A stretch of DNA of 64,000 nucleotides from Catenovulum sp. 2E275 (GTDB lineage Bacteria; Pseudomonadota; Gammaproteobacteria; Enterobacterales; Alteromonadaceae): NCBI RefSeq assembly GCF_025515275.1, contig NZ_JAOPFU010000010.1:37617-101616 (forward strand). The letters are read 5' to 3'. This document shows positions 29,153 to 37,459 of the stretch, piece by piece (within the stretch, counting starts at the first letter, position 1; each line of letters begins with the position of its first letter). The notes beneath the pieces are model-generated. The model was not told the DNA's origin. It worked only from the letters and a program-made list of their open reading frames with translations, and ran no database searches. Position numbers and translations under genes: made by a program.

Positions 29153-29269
29153 TTTTAATTGTGACTTATCTTAAACTCAGTGGAGTTTACCTGCGGCGCT
29201 TTACTTACCCAAATCCCTAAAGAGGTTAATAATAAATTCCAACTAGGGTCAAAAAAACTTCAATTTTGC

Positions 29270-29298
29270 GTGATCTTTTGAATTCTCTTATATATAAT
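29270..29298 (+). promoter_or_regulatory. Promoter of rplM-rpsI
   Basis: A perfect -10 TATAAT (29293-29298) has a weak -35 (GTGATC) 17 bp before it. A GC-rich discriminator (GCGCGCC) follows directly, the hallmark of promoters inhibited by ppGpp/DksA, as expected for ribosomal protein genes. Confidence 0.75.
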
Positions 29299-29320
29299 GC
29301 GCGCCTCCCACCCGGTTGGC

Positions 29321-29393
29321 AGGCTAATTTTTAGCCTTTGACAAATTCTCGAAGGGGTTTTTGGCATAAACTAGGGGAGACAATAAGGTCTCC
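29321..29393 (+). promoter_or_regulatory. Structured rplM leader
   Basis: The roughly 125-nt leader holds two perfect hairpins: AGGCTAA / TTAGCCT with a TTT loop (29321-29337), and GGAGAC / GTCTCC with a 6-nt loop (29376-29393). E. coli L13 represses its own operon, so a translational operator here is plausible, but the binding structure is not verified. Confidence 0.5.
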
Positions 29394-29430
29394 AAATGTG
29401 GAATTTTTAAGTATTTAGGTTAAATTCGAA

Positions 29431-29859
29431 ATGACAACTTTTTCTGCAAAGCCTGAATCTGTTAAGCGCGACTGGTATGTAGTTGACGCTGACGGTAAAA
29501 CTTTAGGTCGTTTAGCTACTGAAATCGCAACTCGCTTACGCGGTAAACATAAGCCTGAGTATACTCCTCACGTAGATACTGGTGATTACATCATCGTTAT
29601 CAATGCTGAGAAAGTAGCTGTTACAGGTGCTAAGCGTAGCGACAAAACATATTATTCGCACTCTGGTTTTCCAGGTGGCATTAAATCAATTACTTTTGAC
29701 AAGTTAATTGAGAAAAAACCTGAGATGATCATCGAAAGCGCTGTTAAAGGTATGCTTCCGAAAGGTCCTTTAGGTCGTGCAATGTTCCGTAAATTAAAAG
29801 TTTACGCAGGTGCTGAGCATAACCATCAGGCACAACAACCACAAACCTTGGACATCTAA
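29431..29859 (+). CDS. rplM: Large-subunit ribosomal protein uL13 (L13)
   Basis: A 142-residue protein of standard length with the L13 signatures [47 protein letters not shown] split through the first 60 residues, then [12 protein letters not shown] and [19 protein letters not shown]. It binds 23S rRNA early in 50S assembly. It is followed 15 bp later by rpsI, the universal pair, under a strong stringent-type promoter. Confidence 0.98.
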   Translation: MTTFSAKPESVKRDWYVVDADGKTLGRLATEIATRLRGKHKPEYTPHVDTGDYIIVINAEKVAVTGAKRSDKTYYSHSGFPGGIKSITFDKLIEKKPEMIIESAVKGMLPKGPLGRAMFRKLKVYAGAEHNHQAQQPQTLDI

Positions 29860-29874
29860 TTCGGAGAGACTATT

Positions 29875-30267
29875 ATGGCAGAAACTCAATACTATGGTAC
29901 TGGCCGTCGTAAAAGCTCTACGGCTCGTGTCTTTTTAAGACCAGGTACAGGTAACATTACAATTAACAAACGTTCTATCGAAACTTATTTCGGTCGTGAA
30001 ACTGCACGTATGGTTGTTCGTCAACCATTAGAGTTAGTTGAAATGGCTGAAAAATTCGATTTATATGTAACAGTTGCTGGTGGTGGTATCACAGGTCAAG
30101 CTGGTGCAATCCGTCACGGTATTACTCGTGCATTGATGGAATTTGATGAGACTTTACGTCCGGCACTTCGTAAAGCGGGTTATGTTACTCGTGATGCGCG
30201 TCGTGTTGAACGTAAGAAAGTGGGTCTTAAGAAAGCTCGTAAGCGTCCACAGTTCTCAAAACGTTAA
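29875..30267 (+). CDS. rpsI: Small-subunit ribosomal protein uS9 (S9)
   Basis: A 130-residue protein with [19 protein letters not shown] at the start, the internal [15 protein letters not shown] segment and the C-terminal basic tail ending RPQFSKR, whose last residues touch the P-site tRNA anticodon loop. A GGAGA SD precedes the ATG. A strong terminator closes the operon. Confidence 0.98.
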   Translation: MAETQYYGTGRRKSSTARVFLRPGTGNITINKRSIETYFGRETARMVVRQPLELVEMAEKFDLYVTVAGGGITGQAGAIRHGITRALMEFDETLRPALRKAGYVTRDARRVERKKVGLKKARKRPQFSKR

Positions 30268-30286
30268 TACGTTTTTATGCTTATTC

Positions 30287-30313
30287 AAAAACCCGGTTAT
30301 GCCGGGTTTTTTT
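30287..30313 (+). terminator. Intrinsic terminator of rplM-rpsI
   Basis: A perfect 10-bp stem (AAAAACCCGG / CCGGGTTTTT) with loop TTATG and a seven-T run. Confidence 0.92.
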
Positions 30314-30647
30314 ATGTGCTTTATCTGGTAATAAATTAATTGACTATTTGAGCAATTGGCAACGAAACAAAACAAATGCGGAAGCCAAATTTGCTGTATT
30401 TTTCAGCAAAAAATAGGGATTATGATTTAGATCAAATCTAAAGGCAGCTTTTTTTACTGTTTTTCCGTGATTTCCTTGTCAGTTATGAGGTTTTTTTATT
30501 ATCATTCGGTATATTTTTTACCTCGCACCTGATTGGCGGTAATTTTTTAGTTTTTTTGACCGGCTTTTTGCTTAAAAATTCCGGTGAAAATGAAAAAACT
30601 GCTGTCGGGTCATTAGTTTTTTAGAATCTAGTCTCGGAGAAGATTGA
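30314..30647. other. Leader region of petABC
   Basis: 334 bases without a coding frame between the rpsI terminator and petA. It holds the FNR-type palindrome at 30422 and T-rich runs from about 30450 to 30570. I could not place a convincing -35/-10 pair. Confidence 0.5.
30422..30442. promoter_or_regulatory. FNR/EtrA-type binding site upstream of petABC
   Basis: ATGAT-TTAG-ATCAA (30422-30435) matches the FNR consensus TTGATnnnnATCAA at 9 of 10 positions. It overlaps a second perfect inverted repeat, TTTAGAT-CAA-ATCTAAA (30426-30442). The site is about 210 bp before petA, in keeping with oxygen-dependent control of the bc1 complex. Confidence 0.45.
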
Positions 30648-31238
30648 ATGAGTAATGCGCCTGTTAATAACGGTCGCCGTCGCTTCTTAACCGTCGCAAC
30701 TTCGGTTGTCGGTGGGGTGGGTGCTGCCGGAGCAGTTGTACCTTTCATCGCGTCCTGGAACCCAAGTGCAAAAGCCAAAGCTGCTGGTGCCCCAGTGGAA
30801 GTTAACATTAGCAAACTGGAAGCTGGCCAGATGCTACGTGTTGAGTGGCGTGGCAAGCCTGTTTGGGTTGTGAAGCGTACAGAGGATATGTTAAGTGGTT
30901 TAGCCGAACACGAAGATAAATTACGTGACGCTAACTCTGAAGTTGAGCAGCAACCAACTTATGCTCAAAACAGATACCGATCAATAAAGCCAGAAATCTT
31001 TCTTGCAGTCGGTATTTGCACTCATTTAGGGTGTTCTCCGCAATACTTGCCAGAAACCTTTGCTGAGCAAGTTGTGGGTGTTCCTTCTGGTTTTATGTGT
31101 CCATGTCATGGTTCTAAGTTTGATATGGCTGGCCGCGTATTCCAAAGTGTACCTGCACCGACTAACTTGGTTATTCCGCCTCATAAATATTTAGATGAGA
31201 ATACAATTCTTGTCGGCGATGACTCGGGAGCAGCATAA
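30648..31238 (+). CDS. petA: Rieske iron-sulfur subunit of cytochrome bc1
   Basis: A 196-residue Rieske protein that transfers electrons from ubiquinol to cytochrome c1. A Tat-type signal anchor (RRRFLTVATSVVGGVGAAG) stays as the membrane helix. The [2Fe-2S] ligands are in CTHLGCSP and CPCHGSKFD (two Cys, two His plus the disulfide cysteines). Standard length. It is the first gene of petABC, with a GGAGA SD, and is 2 bp from petB. Confidence 0.97.
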   Translation: MSNAPVNNGRRRFLTVATSVVGGVGAAGAVVPFIASWNPSAKAKAAGAPVEVNISKLEAGQMLRVEWRGKPVWVVKRTEDMLSGLAEHEDKLRDANSEVEQQPTYAQNRYRSIKPEIFLAVGICTHLGCSPQYLPETFAEQVVGVPSGFMCPCHGSKFDMAGRVFQSVPAPTNLVIPPHKYLDENTILVGDDSGAA

Positions 31239-31240
31239 TT

Positions 31241-32509
31241 ATGTGGAAAAATTTATTAGATTGGGTTGAATATCGCATTCCTATGATGCGTGTTGCAAAT
31301 ATGCATGCGCTTCAATACCCTGCACCTAAAAACATGAACTTTTGGTATGTTTTTGGTTTTATTGCCACGGTTGTTTTAGTAAACCAAATTGTAACTGGTA
31401 TTTGGTTAACCATGAACTACAACCCAAGCGCTGAAGGTGCTTTTGCCTCTGTAGAATATATTATGCGTGATGTCGATTATGGCTGGGTTTTGCGTTATAT
31501 GCACTCAACCGGCGCGTCTGCATTTTTTGTGGTTGTTTATCTGCACATGTTCCGCGGCATGATGTATGGTTCATATCAAAAACCTCGTGAGTTACTTTGG
31601 TTGTTTGGTATGTTCATTTATTTAGCCTTAATGGCTGAAGCTTTCATGGGGTATTTATTACCTTGGGGGCAAATGTCGTACTGGGGTGCTCAGGTAATTA
31701 TTTCGTTATTTGGTGCGATTCCTGTTATTGGTGACGATTTAACTTTATGGATCCGTGGTGACTACGTCATTTCTGGAGCAACGTTAAACCGTTTCTTTGC
31801 ACTACACGTTATCGCTTTACCATTAGTGATTGTTATTTTAGTTTTCTTACACATAGTTGCGCTACACGAAGTTGGCTCAAATAACCCGCAGGGGATTAAT
31901 ATTAAACACCCTAAAGGTTCATTAAAAGAAGACGAAAAAACTAAATTTAAAATCCATGAATACTATACCTCTAAGTACGATATTATCGATGATGTGGTGC
32001 CTTTCTTCCCGCATATTGTATTAAAAGACTTAGTTGCATTTACTGTGTTCTGTGCAGCATTTGCTTATGTGATGTTCTTTAACCCAGAAATGGGCGGTTT
32101 TTTCCTTGAGCCACCTAACTTTGAACCAGCAAACCCGTTAAAAACGCCTGAGCATATTGCGCCAGTTTGGTACTTTACGCCTTTCTATGCGATTTTACGT
32201 GCGGTACCGGATAAATTATTCGGGGTTATCTTAATGTTTGCTGCAATTGTTATGCTTGCATTATTACCTTGGTTAGATCGTTGTAAAGTACGTTCAGTTA
32301 AGTACCGTTGTGGTTTGCATAAATTCAACTTAGCTTTATTTGTTGTAAGCTTTGTGATTTTAGGTTGGTTAGGTATTAAACCTGCAACCCCAACTTATAC
32401 ATTGATGTCTCAAATTTTCTCATTCACTTATTTTGCCTTCTTCGGTTTATTATGGTTATACAGTAAAAATGAGAAAACCAAGCCAGTACCAGCGAGAATA
32501 TCAAAATGA
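31241..32509 (+). CDS. petB: Cytochrome b subunit of the bc1 complex
   Basis: A 422-residue integral protein with eight or nine membrane helices carrying hemes bL and bH. The heme-ligand histidine pairs are in RYMHSTGASAFFVVVYLHMFRG and FFALHVIALPLVIVILVFLH, and the Qo-site motif PxxW appears as the canonical PVWYFTPFY with PEHIAPVWY. The C-terminal third is the separate cyt b C-domain with its LLPWLDRCKVRSVKYR. It overlaps petC by 4 bases. Confidence 0.97.
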   Translation: MWKNLLDWVEYRIPMMRVANMHALQYPAPKNMNFWYVFGFIATVVLVNQIVTGIWLTMNYNPSAEGAFASVEYIMRDVDYGWVLRYMHSTGASAFFVVVYLHMFRGMMYGSYQKPRELLWLFGMFIYLALMAEAFMGYLLPWGQMSYWGAQVIISLFGAIPVIGDDLTLWIRGDYVISGATLNRFFALHVIALPLVIVILVFLHIVALHEVGSNNPQGINIKHPKGSLKEDEKTKFKIHEYYTSKYDIIDDVVPFFPHIVLKDLVAFTVFCAAFAYVMFFNPEMGGFFLEPPNFEPANPLKTPEHIAPVWYFTPFYAILRAVPDKLFGVILMFAAIVMLALLPWLDRCKVRSVKYRCGLHKFNLALFVVSFVILGWLGIKPATPTYTLMSQIFSFTYFAFFGLLWLYSKNEKTKPVPARISK

Positions 32510-33246
32510 AGAAATTATTAATTACTTTAGTTGCTTTACTACCTGGTTTAGCGATAGCTGCTGGCGGTGGCTTTAGTTATCCATTAGAGAAAGCTCGAAT
32601 TGATTTAGAAGATAAAGCATCATTGCAACGCGGTGCGGCTTTATTTATGAACTACTGTTTAGGCTGTCACCAATCACAATATCAAAGATACCAGCGTACG
32701 GCTGAAGATTTAGGTATTCCGTTAGATATTGCAAAAGATAACTTAATCTTTTCAGATCAAAAAATTGGTGAAAAAATCACAAATGCGATGCCAGCTAAAG
32801 ATGCAGGTAAATGGTTTGGTAAACAACCACCTGATTTAACTTTAGTTGCTCGTGTGCGTAGCCCAGACTGGATTTATACTTATTTAAAAACTTTTTATGT
32901 TGATGAAAACAAAACATTTAAAGTAAACAATGCGGTATTTAAAGACGTTGGTATGCCGCATGTGCTTCAAGGTCTTCAAGGTACGCAAGAAGCAGAAATG
33001 GTATATGATACAGTTCACGGTGAAAAAACGTTAGTTGGCATGAAACTGACTCAAAAAGAGCCGGGTACAATGTCGGTTGAAGAATATGACCAAGCTGTTA
33101 ATGATTTAGTTAACTACCTTGAGTATGTTGGTGAGCCATCTAAATTAGACAGCCATAAAATTGGTACTTGGGTACTAGTTTTCTTAGCTGTGTTCTTTGT
33201 ATTTGCTTATTTACTGAAAAAAGAATACTGGCGAGATGTTCACTAA
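32506..33246 (+). CDS. petC: Cytochrome c1 subunit of the bc1 complex
   Basis: A 246-residue periplasmic heme protein held by a C-terminal helix (KIGTWVLVFLAVFFVFAYLL). A signal peptide (ITLVALLPGLAIA) precedes GGGFSYPLEKARIDL. The heme c attachment site is NYCLGCHQSQYQRY. The likely axial Met is in VGMPHVLQ. The length is typical for proteobacterial c1. It ends the pet operon. Confidence 0.96.
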   Translation: MKKLLITLVALLPGLAIAAGGGFSYPLEKARIDLEDKASLQRGAALFMNYCLGCHQSQYQRYQRTAEDLGIPLDIAKDNLIFSDQKIGEKITNAMPAKDAGKWFGKQPPDLTLVARVRSPDWIYTYLKTFYVDENKTFKVNNAVFKDVGMPHVLQGLQGTQEAEMVYDTVHGEKTLVGMKLTQKEPGTMSVEEYDQAVNDLVNYLEYVGEPSKLDSHKIGTWVLVFLAVFFVFAYLLKKEYWRDVH

Positions 33247-33275
33247 ACCTAGAGCATTTCATCAAAAATAATATT

Positions 33276-33297
33276 TGGGGGCTTATGCCCCCATTTT
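33276..33297 (+). terminator. Intrinsic terminator of petABC
   Basis: A perfect 7-bp GC-rich stem (TGGGGGC / GCCCCCA) with loop TTAT, followed by TTTTG. Confidence 0.75.
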
Positions 33298-33411
33298 GTG
33301 TTTATAATCTTGGCTAAATTTAGCGCTGACGACTTATCTAAAAGCTGTTATGCTTAGTCAAAAAGTTAACTAATATCAGTTAACTCACGTTTGTTACTTT
33401 GGAGGATTTTC

Positions 33412-34044
33412 ATGGCTGTAGCTGCCAATAAACGTTCGGTGATGACTCTTTACGCTGATGCGACGTCATTACATAGCCATCAAGTTCGTATTGTTTTGGC
33501 TGAAAAAGGAATTAGTGTCGAGATTAAATTGCTTGATCCAAATAACAAACCGGAAGAGTTATGGGAATTAAATCCTTATGGTTCTATTCCAACTTTGATT
33601 GATCGTGAGCTAGTTTTATATCAATCAAATATCATTATGGAATATTTAGATGAGCGTTTTCCTCATCCTCCATTAATGCCGGTTTATCCAGTTGCTCGTG
33701 GTTCTAGCCGTTTAATGATGTATCGTTTAGAAAACGATTGGTATCAATTAGTTGAAAAAATTGAAAATGGTAGCAGCGAAGAAGCTGTAGCTGCACGCGC
33801 TGAATTACGCGAGAGTATTTTAGCTATTGCACCTATTTTTAATGAAACGCCTTACTTTATGAGCGAAGAGTTTAGTTTGGTTGATTGTGTGCTTGCCCCA
33901 TTATTATGGCGTTTACCAAAATTAGGTATTGAGCTGATTGGTCAGGGCAGTAAAGAAGTTAAAGAATATATGGCACGTGTTTTTGAACGCGAATCTTTTC
34001 AAGCTTCATTAACTGATGAAGAACGAGAGATGAGACACCAATAA
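33412..34044 (+). CDS. sspA: Stringent starvation protein A
   Basis: A 210-residue glutathione-S-transferase-fold protein that binds RNA polymerase and modulates stationary-phase and stress transcription. The thioredoxin-like half has SVMTLYADATSLHSHQVRIVLAEKG; the surface patch YPVARGSSRLMMYR is the region that contacts sigma-70 and region near zinc-binding domain of polymerase in E. coli. The start is ATG 33412, 5 bases after a strong GGAGGA. It follows petC and precedes sspB, the conserved pair. Confidence 0.95.
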   Translation: MAVAANKRSVMTLYADATSLHSHQVRIVLAEKGISVEIKLLDPNNKPEELWELNPYGSIPTLIDRELVLYQSNIIMEYLDERFPHPPLMPVYPVARGSSRLMMYRLENDWYQLVEKIENGSSEEAVAARAELRESILAIAPIFNETPYFMSEEFSLVDCVLAPLLWRLPKLGIELIGQGSKEVKEYMARVFERESFQASLTDEEREMRHQ

Positions 34045-34050
34045 ACCACT

Positions 34051-34500
34051 ATGATGAAAATGAACTCTTGCAAACCTTATTTAGTCCGCGCAATTTATGA
34101 CTGGATCATGGATAACAAATGCACACCTTATTTATTGGTTGATGCTGAGTTTCCGGGTGTTCAGGTTCCATTTGAATATGTTAAAGACGGACAAATTGTA
34201 CTTAATATATCATCGGGTGCGACCGGCGGCTTAATGTTAGGGGACGATGCAATTGAGTTTAATGCTCGATTTGGTGGTGAGCCAAGGCACTTAATTGTGC
34301 CCATGTCTGCGGTATTATTTATTTACGCAAAAGAAAATGGTGAAGGTATGCCGTTTCCGCCTGAACCTAAACCGGAAATGGAAGAAGTTACACCTGAACC
34401 AGAGTTAAAGTCTGTTGATGGTCAGCGAACGGATGAAACAGCCGCCGACAAAAAATCAGATAAGCCAAATAAAGGCAGTCATTTAAAAGTGATTAAATAA
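34051..34500 (+). CDS. sspB: ClpXP protease specificity-enhancing factor SspB
   Basis: A 149-residue adaptor that tethers ssrA-tagged and other substrates to ClpXP. The folded domain spans about 1-110 (KPYLVRAIYDWIMDNKCTPYLLVDA, VLNISSGATGGLMLGDDAIEFNARF, VPMSAVLFIYAKENGEGM). A flexible acidic linker leads to the C-terminal ClpX-binding motif SHLKVIK, equivalent to the E. coli XB tail. The start has three nearby ATGs; the first is used. A strong terminator follows. Confidence 0.95.
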   Translation: MMKMNSCKPYLVRAIYDWIMDNKCTPYLLVDAEFPGVQVPFEYVKDGQIVLNISSGATGGLMLGDDAIEFNARFGGEPRHLIVPMSAVLFIYAKENGEGMPFPPEPKPEMEEVTPEPELKSVDGQRTDETAADKKSDKPNKGSHLKVIK

Positions 34501-34520
34501 TCCTGATTCAAATTTAGAAT

Positions 34521-34549
34521 AAAAAAACCAGCATTTTGCTGGTTTTTTT
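34521..34549 (+). terminator. Intrinsic terminator of sspAB
   Basis: A perfect 13-bp stem (AAAAAAACCAGCA / TGCTGGTTTTTTT) with loop TTT. Confidence 0.93.
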
Positions 34550-34597
34550 ATTAGTGGCTCATACAGCCGTTCAAGCGATTAAGCCCTCTATACTTTT

Positions 34598-34619
34598 AGT
34601 TTTTTAGTTTTTTAGTTTT
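34598..34619. repeat. 8-bp tandem repeat spanning the HIT gene stop codon
   Basis: AGTTTTTT is repeated three times in tandem (AG at 34598, 34606 and 34614). The repeat covers the last codons and stop of the HIT gene and continues past it, so unit slippage could alter the C-terminus. Confidence 0.6.
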
Positions 34620-34969
34620 TCTGTGTAAGGTGGCCAACCCATCGCTTTGCCTGCCAACATGTGCAGGTGAATATGATAAACGGTTTGACCGCCATTTGAA
34701 TTGCAATTCATTACGACTCGGTAGCCTTGTTCATCAAAACCATGCTCTTTGGCAAGCTGAGCTGCAACTATATATAAATGGCCGATTAATGATTTGTCTT
34801 CAACGGTAATATCATTAATGGTTGCAATTGGTTTTTTCGGGATAATTAAACAATGAAATGGTGCTTGTGGATTTATATCTTTAAAAGCTAAAGCTTGATC
34901 GTCTTCATAAATAATATCAGCAGGAATTTCTTTGTTAATGATTTTGGTAAAAATGGTATCGCTGGACAT
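34604..34969 (-). CDS. HIT-family purine nucleoside phosphoramidase (HinT-like)
   Basis: A 121-residue HIT protein that hydrolyses adenosine phosphoramidates and related nucleotide conjugates. It has the family start TIFTKIINKEIPADIIYEDDQALAFKDINPQAP and the active-site histidine triad VYHIHLHMLAG, then the C-terminal MGWPPYTEKLKN. The last residues and stop are encoded by a slippery 8-bp repeat. Monocistronic, convergent with sspB. Confidence 0.92.
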   Translation of the reverse strand: MSSDTIFTKIINKEIPADIIYEDDQALAFKDINPQAPFHCLIIPKKPIATINDITVEDKSLIGHLYIVAAQLAKEHGFDEQGYRVVMNCNSNGGQTVYHIHLHMLAGKAMGWPPYTEKLKN

Positions 34970-35114
34970 ATCAGCTCCTTGCGGTTAGCGTATAAATTTA
35001 GAGTACAGATTAACTCAATCGATTATTTTGATTTAGCTACCTGAGTTAATTAGTTTACTATAACAAAAGTTTTAGGACAGAATTTTTAAAAATAACCAAA
35101 GAGTGGAACTGAAT

Positions 35115-36470
35115 ATGACGCAACATTTTGATTTTTTAGCAATTGGTGGCGGTAGCGGCGGTATTGCAAGTGCAAACCGAGCAGCAAAATTAGGCAAAAA
35201 AGCTGCGGTAATTGAAGCTAAGTATGTCGGTGGTACTTGTGTGAATGTTGGTTGTGTACCTAAAAAAGCAATGTGGTACGCAGGACAGATCGCCGATGCG
35301 ATGAAATACGCAAAAGATTATGGCTTTTCATTTTCAGATCCTTCACTTAACTGGGCAAAGCTGGTTGAAAGTCGCCAAGCATATATAGAGCGAATTCATG
35401 CTTCTTATAACCGTGGCTTTGCTAATAATGGGGTTGCTTTAATTAATGGGTTTGCCAAATTTGTTAATGCAAATACAGTTGAAGTTAATGGCCAGCAAAT
35501 TACCGCAGATCATATTGTAATAGCCACGGGGGGTTATCCTGCTATTCCCCAAATTCCAGGGGCTGAACTTGGTATTACCTCCGATGGTTTTTTTGAACTA
35601 CATGAGCAGCCAAAACGTGTAGCGGTTATTGGTGCTGGTTATATCGGTGTGGAACTTGCCGGGGTGATGCATGCATTAGGGTCTGAAACGCATTTAGTGA
35701 TCCGGAAAGACAAGCCACTAAGAGATTTTGATCCTATCTTGGCTGATACTTTAGTGGATGTGATTAAAGCAGAAGGCCCAGAGTTACATACTTTTTCTAA
35801 TCCAAGTGAAATTTGCAAGCAAGCAGATGGTAGCTTAGTGGTTAAGTTTGATAACGGTAAAGCTTTGCCTGCTGTTGATAAAGTCATTTGGGCTGTTGGC
35901 CGAAAACCGGCAACAGAGCAAATTAATTTGCAGTCAACAGGGGTTGAGTTAGATGAGAAAGGCTTTATTAAAACTGATGAATATCAAAATACCAGTGTTA
36001 AAGGTATTTATGCGGTTGGCGATAATACCGGGCGTGCTGCTTTAACGCCGGTTGCTGTGGCTGCCGGGCGACGTTTATGTGAGCGTTTATTTAATAATAA
36101 ACCTGACAGTAAATTGGATTATAACGATATTGCCACAGTGGTATTTAGCCACCCACCTATTGGAACTGTTGGTTTAACTGAACCAGAAGCGATTGAAAAA
36201 TATGGTGAAGATAAGGTTAAAGTTTATACTTCACAATTTACTGCTTTGTATCAGGCAATGACCTCACATCGCCAACCAACTAAAATGAAATTAGTTTGTG
36301 TAGGTGAAAATGAAAAAATTGTTGGGATTCACTCAATTGGTTTTGGCTCAGATGAATTGATTCAAGGCTTTGCAGTTGCACTAAAAATGGAAGCCACTAA
36401 AGCCGATTTTGATAACACAGTAGCGATCCATCCAACCAGTGCAGAAGAATTTGTTACTATGACAGGTTAG
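35115..36470 (+). CDS. gor: Glutathione-disulfide reductase
   Basis: A 451-residue NADPH-dependent flavoenzyme reducing GSSG. The FAD motif [16 protein letters not shown] opens the protein; the redox-active disulfide is in [13 protein letters not shown]. The NADPH site has [17 protein letters not shown] followed by VIRKDKPLR (arginines that select NADPH). The C-terminal catalytic His-Glu is in [14 protein letters not shown]. The start is ATG 35115; the in-frame GTG at 35103 is less likely because family homology starts at [13 protein letters not shown]. Confidence 0.95.
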   Translation: MTQHFDFLAIGGGSGGIASANRAAKLGKKAAVIEAKYVGGTCVNVGCVPKKAMWYAGQIADAMKYAKDYGFSFSDPSLNWAKLVESRQAYIERIHASYNRGFANNGVALINGFAKFVNANTVEVNGQQITADHIVIATGGYPAIPQIPGAELGITSDGFFELHEQPKRVAVIGAGYIGVELAGVMHALGSETHLVIRKDKPLRDFDPILADTLVDVIKAEGPELHTFSNPSEICKQADGSLVVKFDNGKALPAVDKVIWAVGRKPATEQINLQSTGVELDEKGFIKTDEYQNTSVKGIYAVGDNTGRAALTPVAVAAGRRLCERLFNNKPDSKLDYNDIATVVFSHPPIGTVGLTEPEAIEKYGEDKVKVYTSQFTALYQAMTSHRQPTKMKLVCVGENEKIVGIHSIGFGSDELIQGFAVALKMEATKADFDNTVAIHPTSAEEFVTMTG

Positions 36471-36515
36471 TGTAGAAAACATACCAATACACTGTTTAAC
36501 AATCTAAAAGAATTA

Positions 36516-36547
36516 TATAAGAGCTGAACAATTGTTCAGCTCTTATA
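36516..36547. repeat. Perfect 32-bp palindrome downstream of gor
   Basis: Bases 36516-36531 are the exact reverse complement of 36532-36547, with no spacer. The core is AGCTGAACAATTGTTCAGCT. The stem would end gor transcripts only weakly because no T-tract follows, so an operator or other protein site is also possible. The remainder of 36548-36802 is AT-rich with nothing else recognised. Confidence 0.7.
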
Positions 36548-36802
36548 CTACTAACCATTCAATAAATCTCAATTCAAAGAACAGCCCATCAATCAGTCGG
36601 TAAGGGTTATTTTTAAAAGCTATACCTCAACCAGATAAAGGGATGTATTTAAAATAGTTTGTTTTATAAATGTTTTTATTTGTTTTTATTTTAAATCTTA
36701 TTTGTTTTCTTTTTGTTTCTACTTAAAAGGCTTGAGTTTCGTCAAAATTAAGATAAATTGAGCAAAGTTTTTTACATAACATAAAAGCTTAAGGTTGCTT
36801 CA

Positions 36803-37264
36803 ATGATAAATTTATTTAATAAAATAAAAGCCGTGTGTTTAGTTGTGTCTTTATTAGGTTTTAGCAGTGTGGTATTGGCTGCCCCTCCGACTATATGGGG
36901 AGCAAAACATAAAATCCCTTATATGCCTTATAGCCCTGTCGCATACCAAATAATTTATGTAACCGTATTTGATGGTTCAGATGCTAACATTAGTGTTATT
37001 GCATTTGACGATCGAGGGAATAAATTTGATTTAGAAGTGGTTAGTACTGCAAGTGTCGGTACAGTGACACAATTATCACCTGTAATTCTTAGTGAATTAG
37101 AGGCACATGGGTTTACGAGCTCAAGGGCTGCTTTTGAAATTACTGTAAACAATCCAAATGCGATAGTTTATGCATCTTATAGCATTAATGGATCTTACAG
37201 AGGTTTTGTGCCAGTTGAGCGCACTTATATACTCAAAAACCCTAATCCTGAAACTGAAGAATAG
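36803..37264 (+). CDS. Small secreted protein of unknown function
   Basis: A 153-residue exported protein: the signal peptide is cleaved near VVLA-APP, leaving about 127 residues with no cysteine. The pattern (YVTVFDGSDANISVIAFDDRGNKFDLEV, then a Thr/Ser-rich loop and LSELEAHGF) suggests a small beta-sandwich like the Ig-like helper domains of secreted proteins; that is inference, and I recognise no named family. It precedes the giant repeat protein on the same strand by 195 bp and may belong to the same surface system. Confidence 0.65.
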   Translation: MINLFNKIKAVCLVVSLLGFSSVVLAAPPTIWGAKHKIPYMPYSPVAYQIIYVTVFDGSDANISVIAFDDRGNKFDLEVVSTASVGTVTQLSPVILSELEAHGFTSSRAAFEITVNNPNAIVYASYSINGSYRGFVPVERTYILKNPNPETEE

Positions 37265-37459
37265 CTAAGCATCAGAGAGTGCTAGGCTCATTTATCGTCA
37301 AAATAATCGCTGGATAGCCCTACATTATATTAAATAGAGTGATTGAGACAATAGATGTTACAACGTCAGTAAAATCTGCCTAAAAATATTCAAATTAACC
37401 ACTTAATAATTTTGATTCGTTGCATTAACTCTAGATATAAAAAAGAATAAAGGCCGAGA

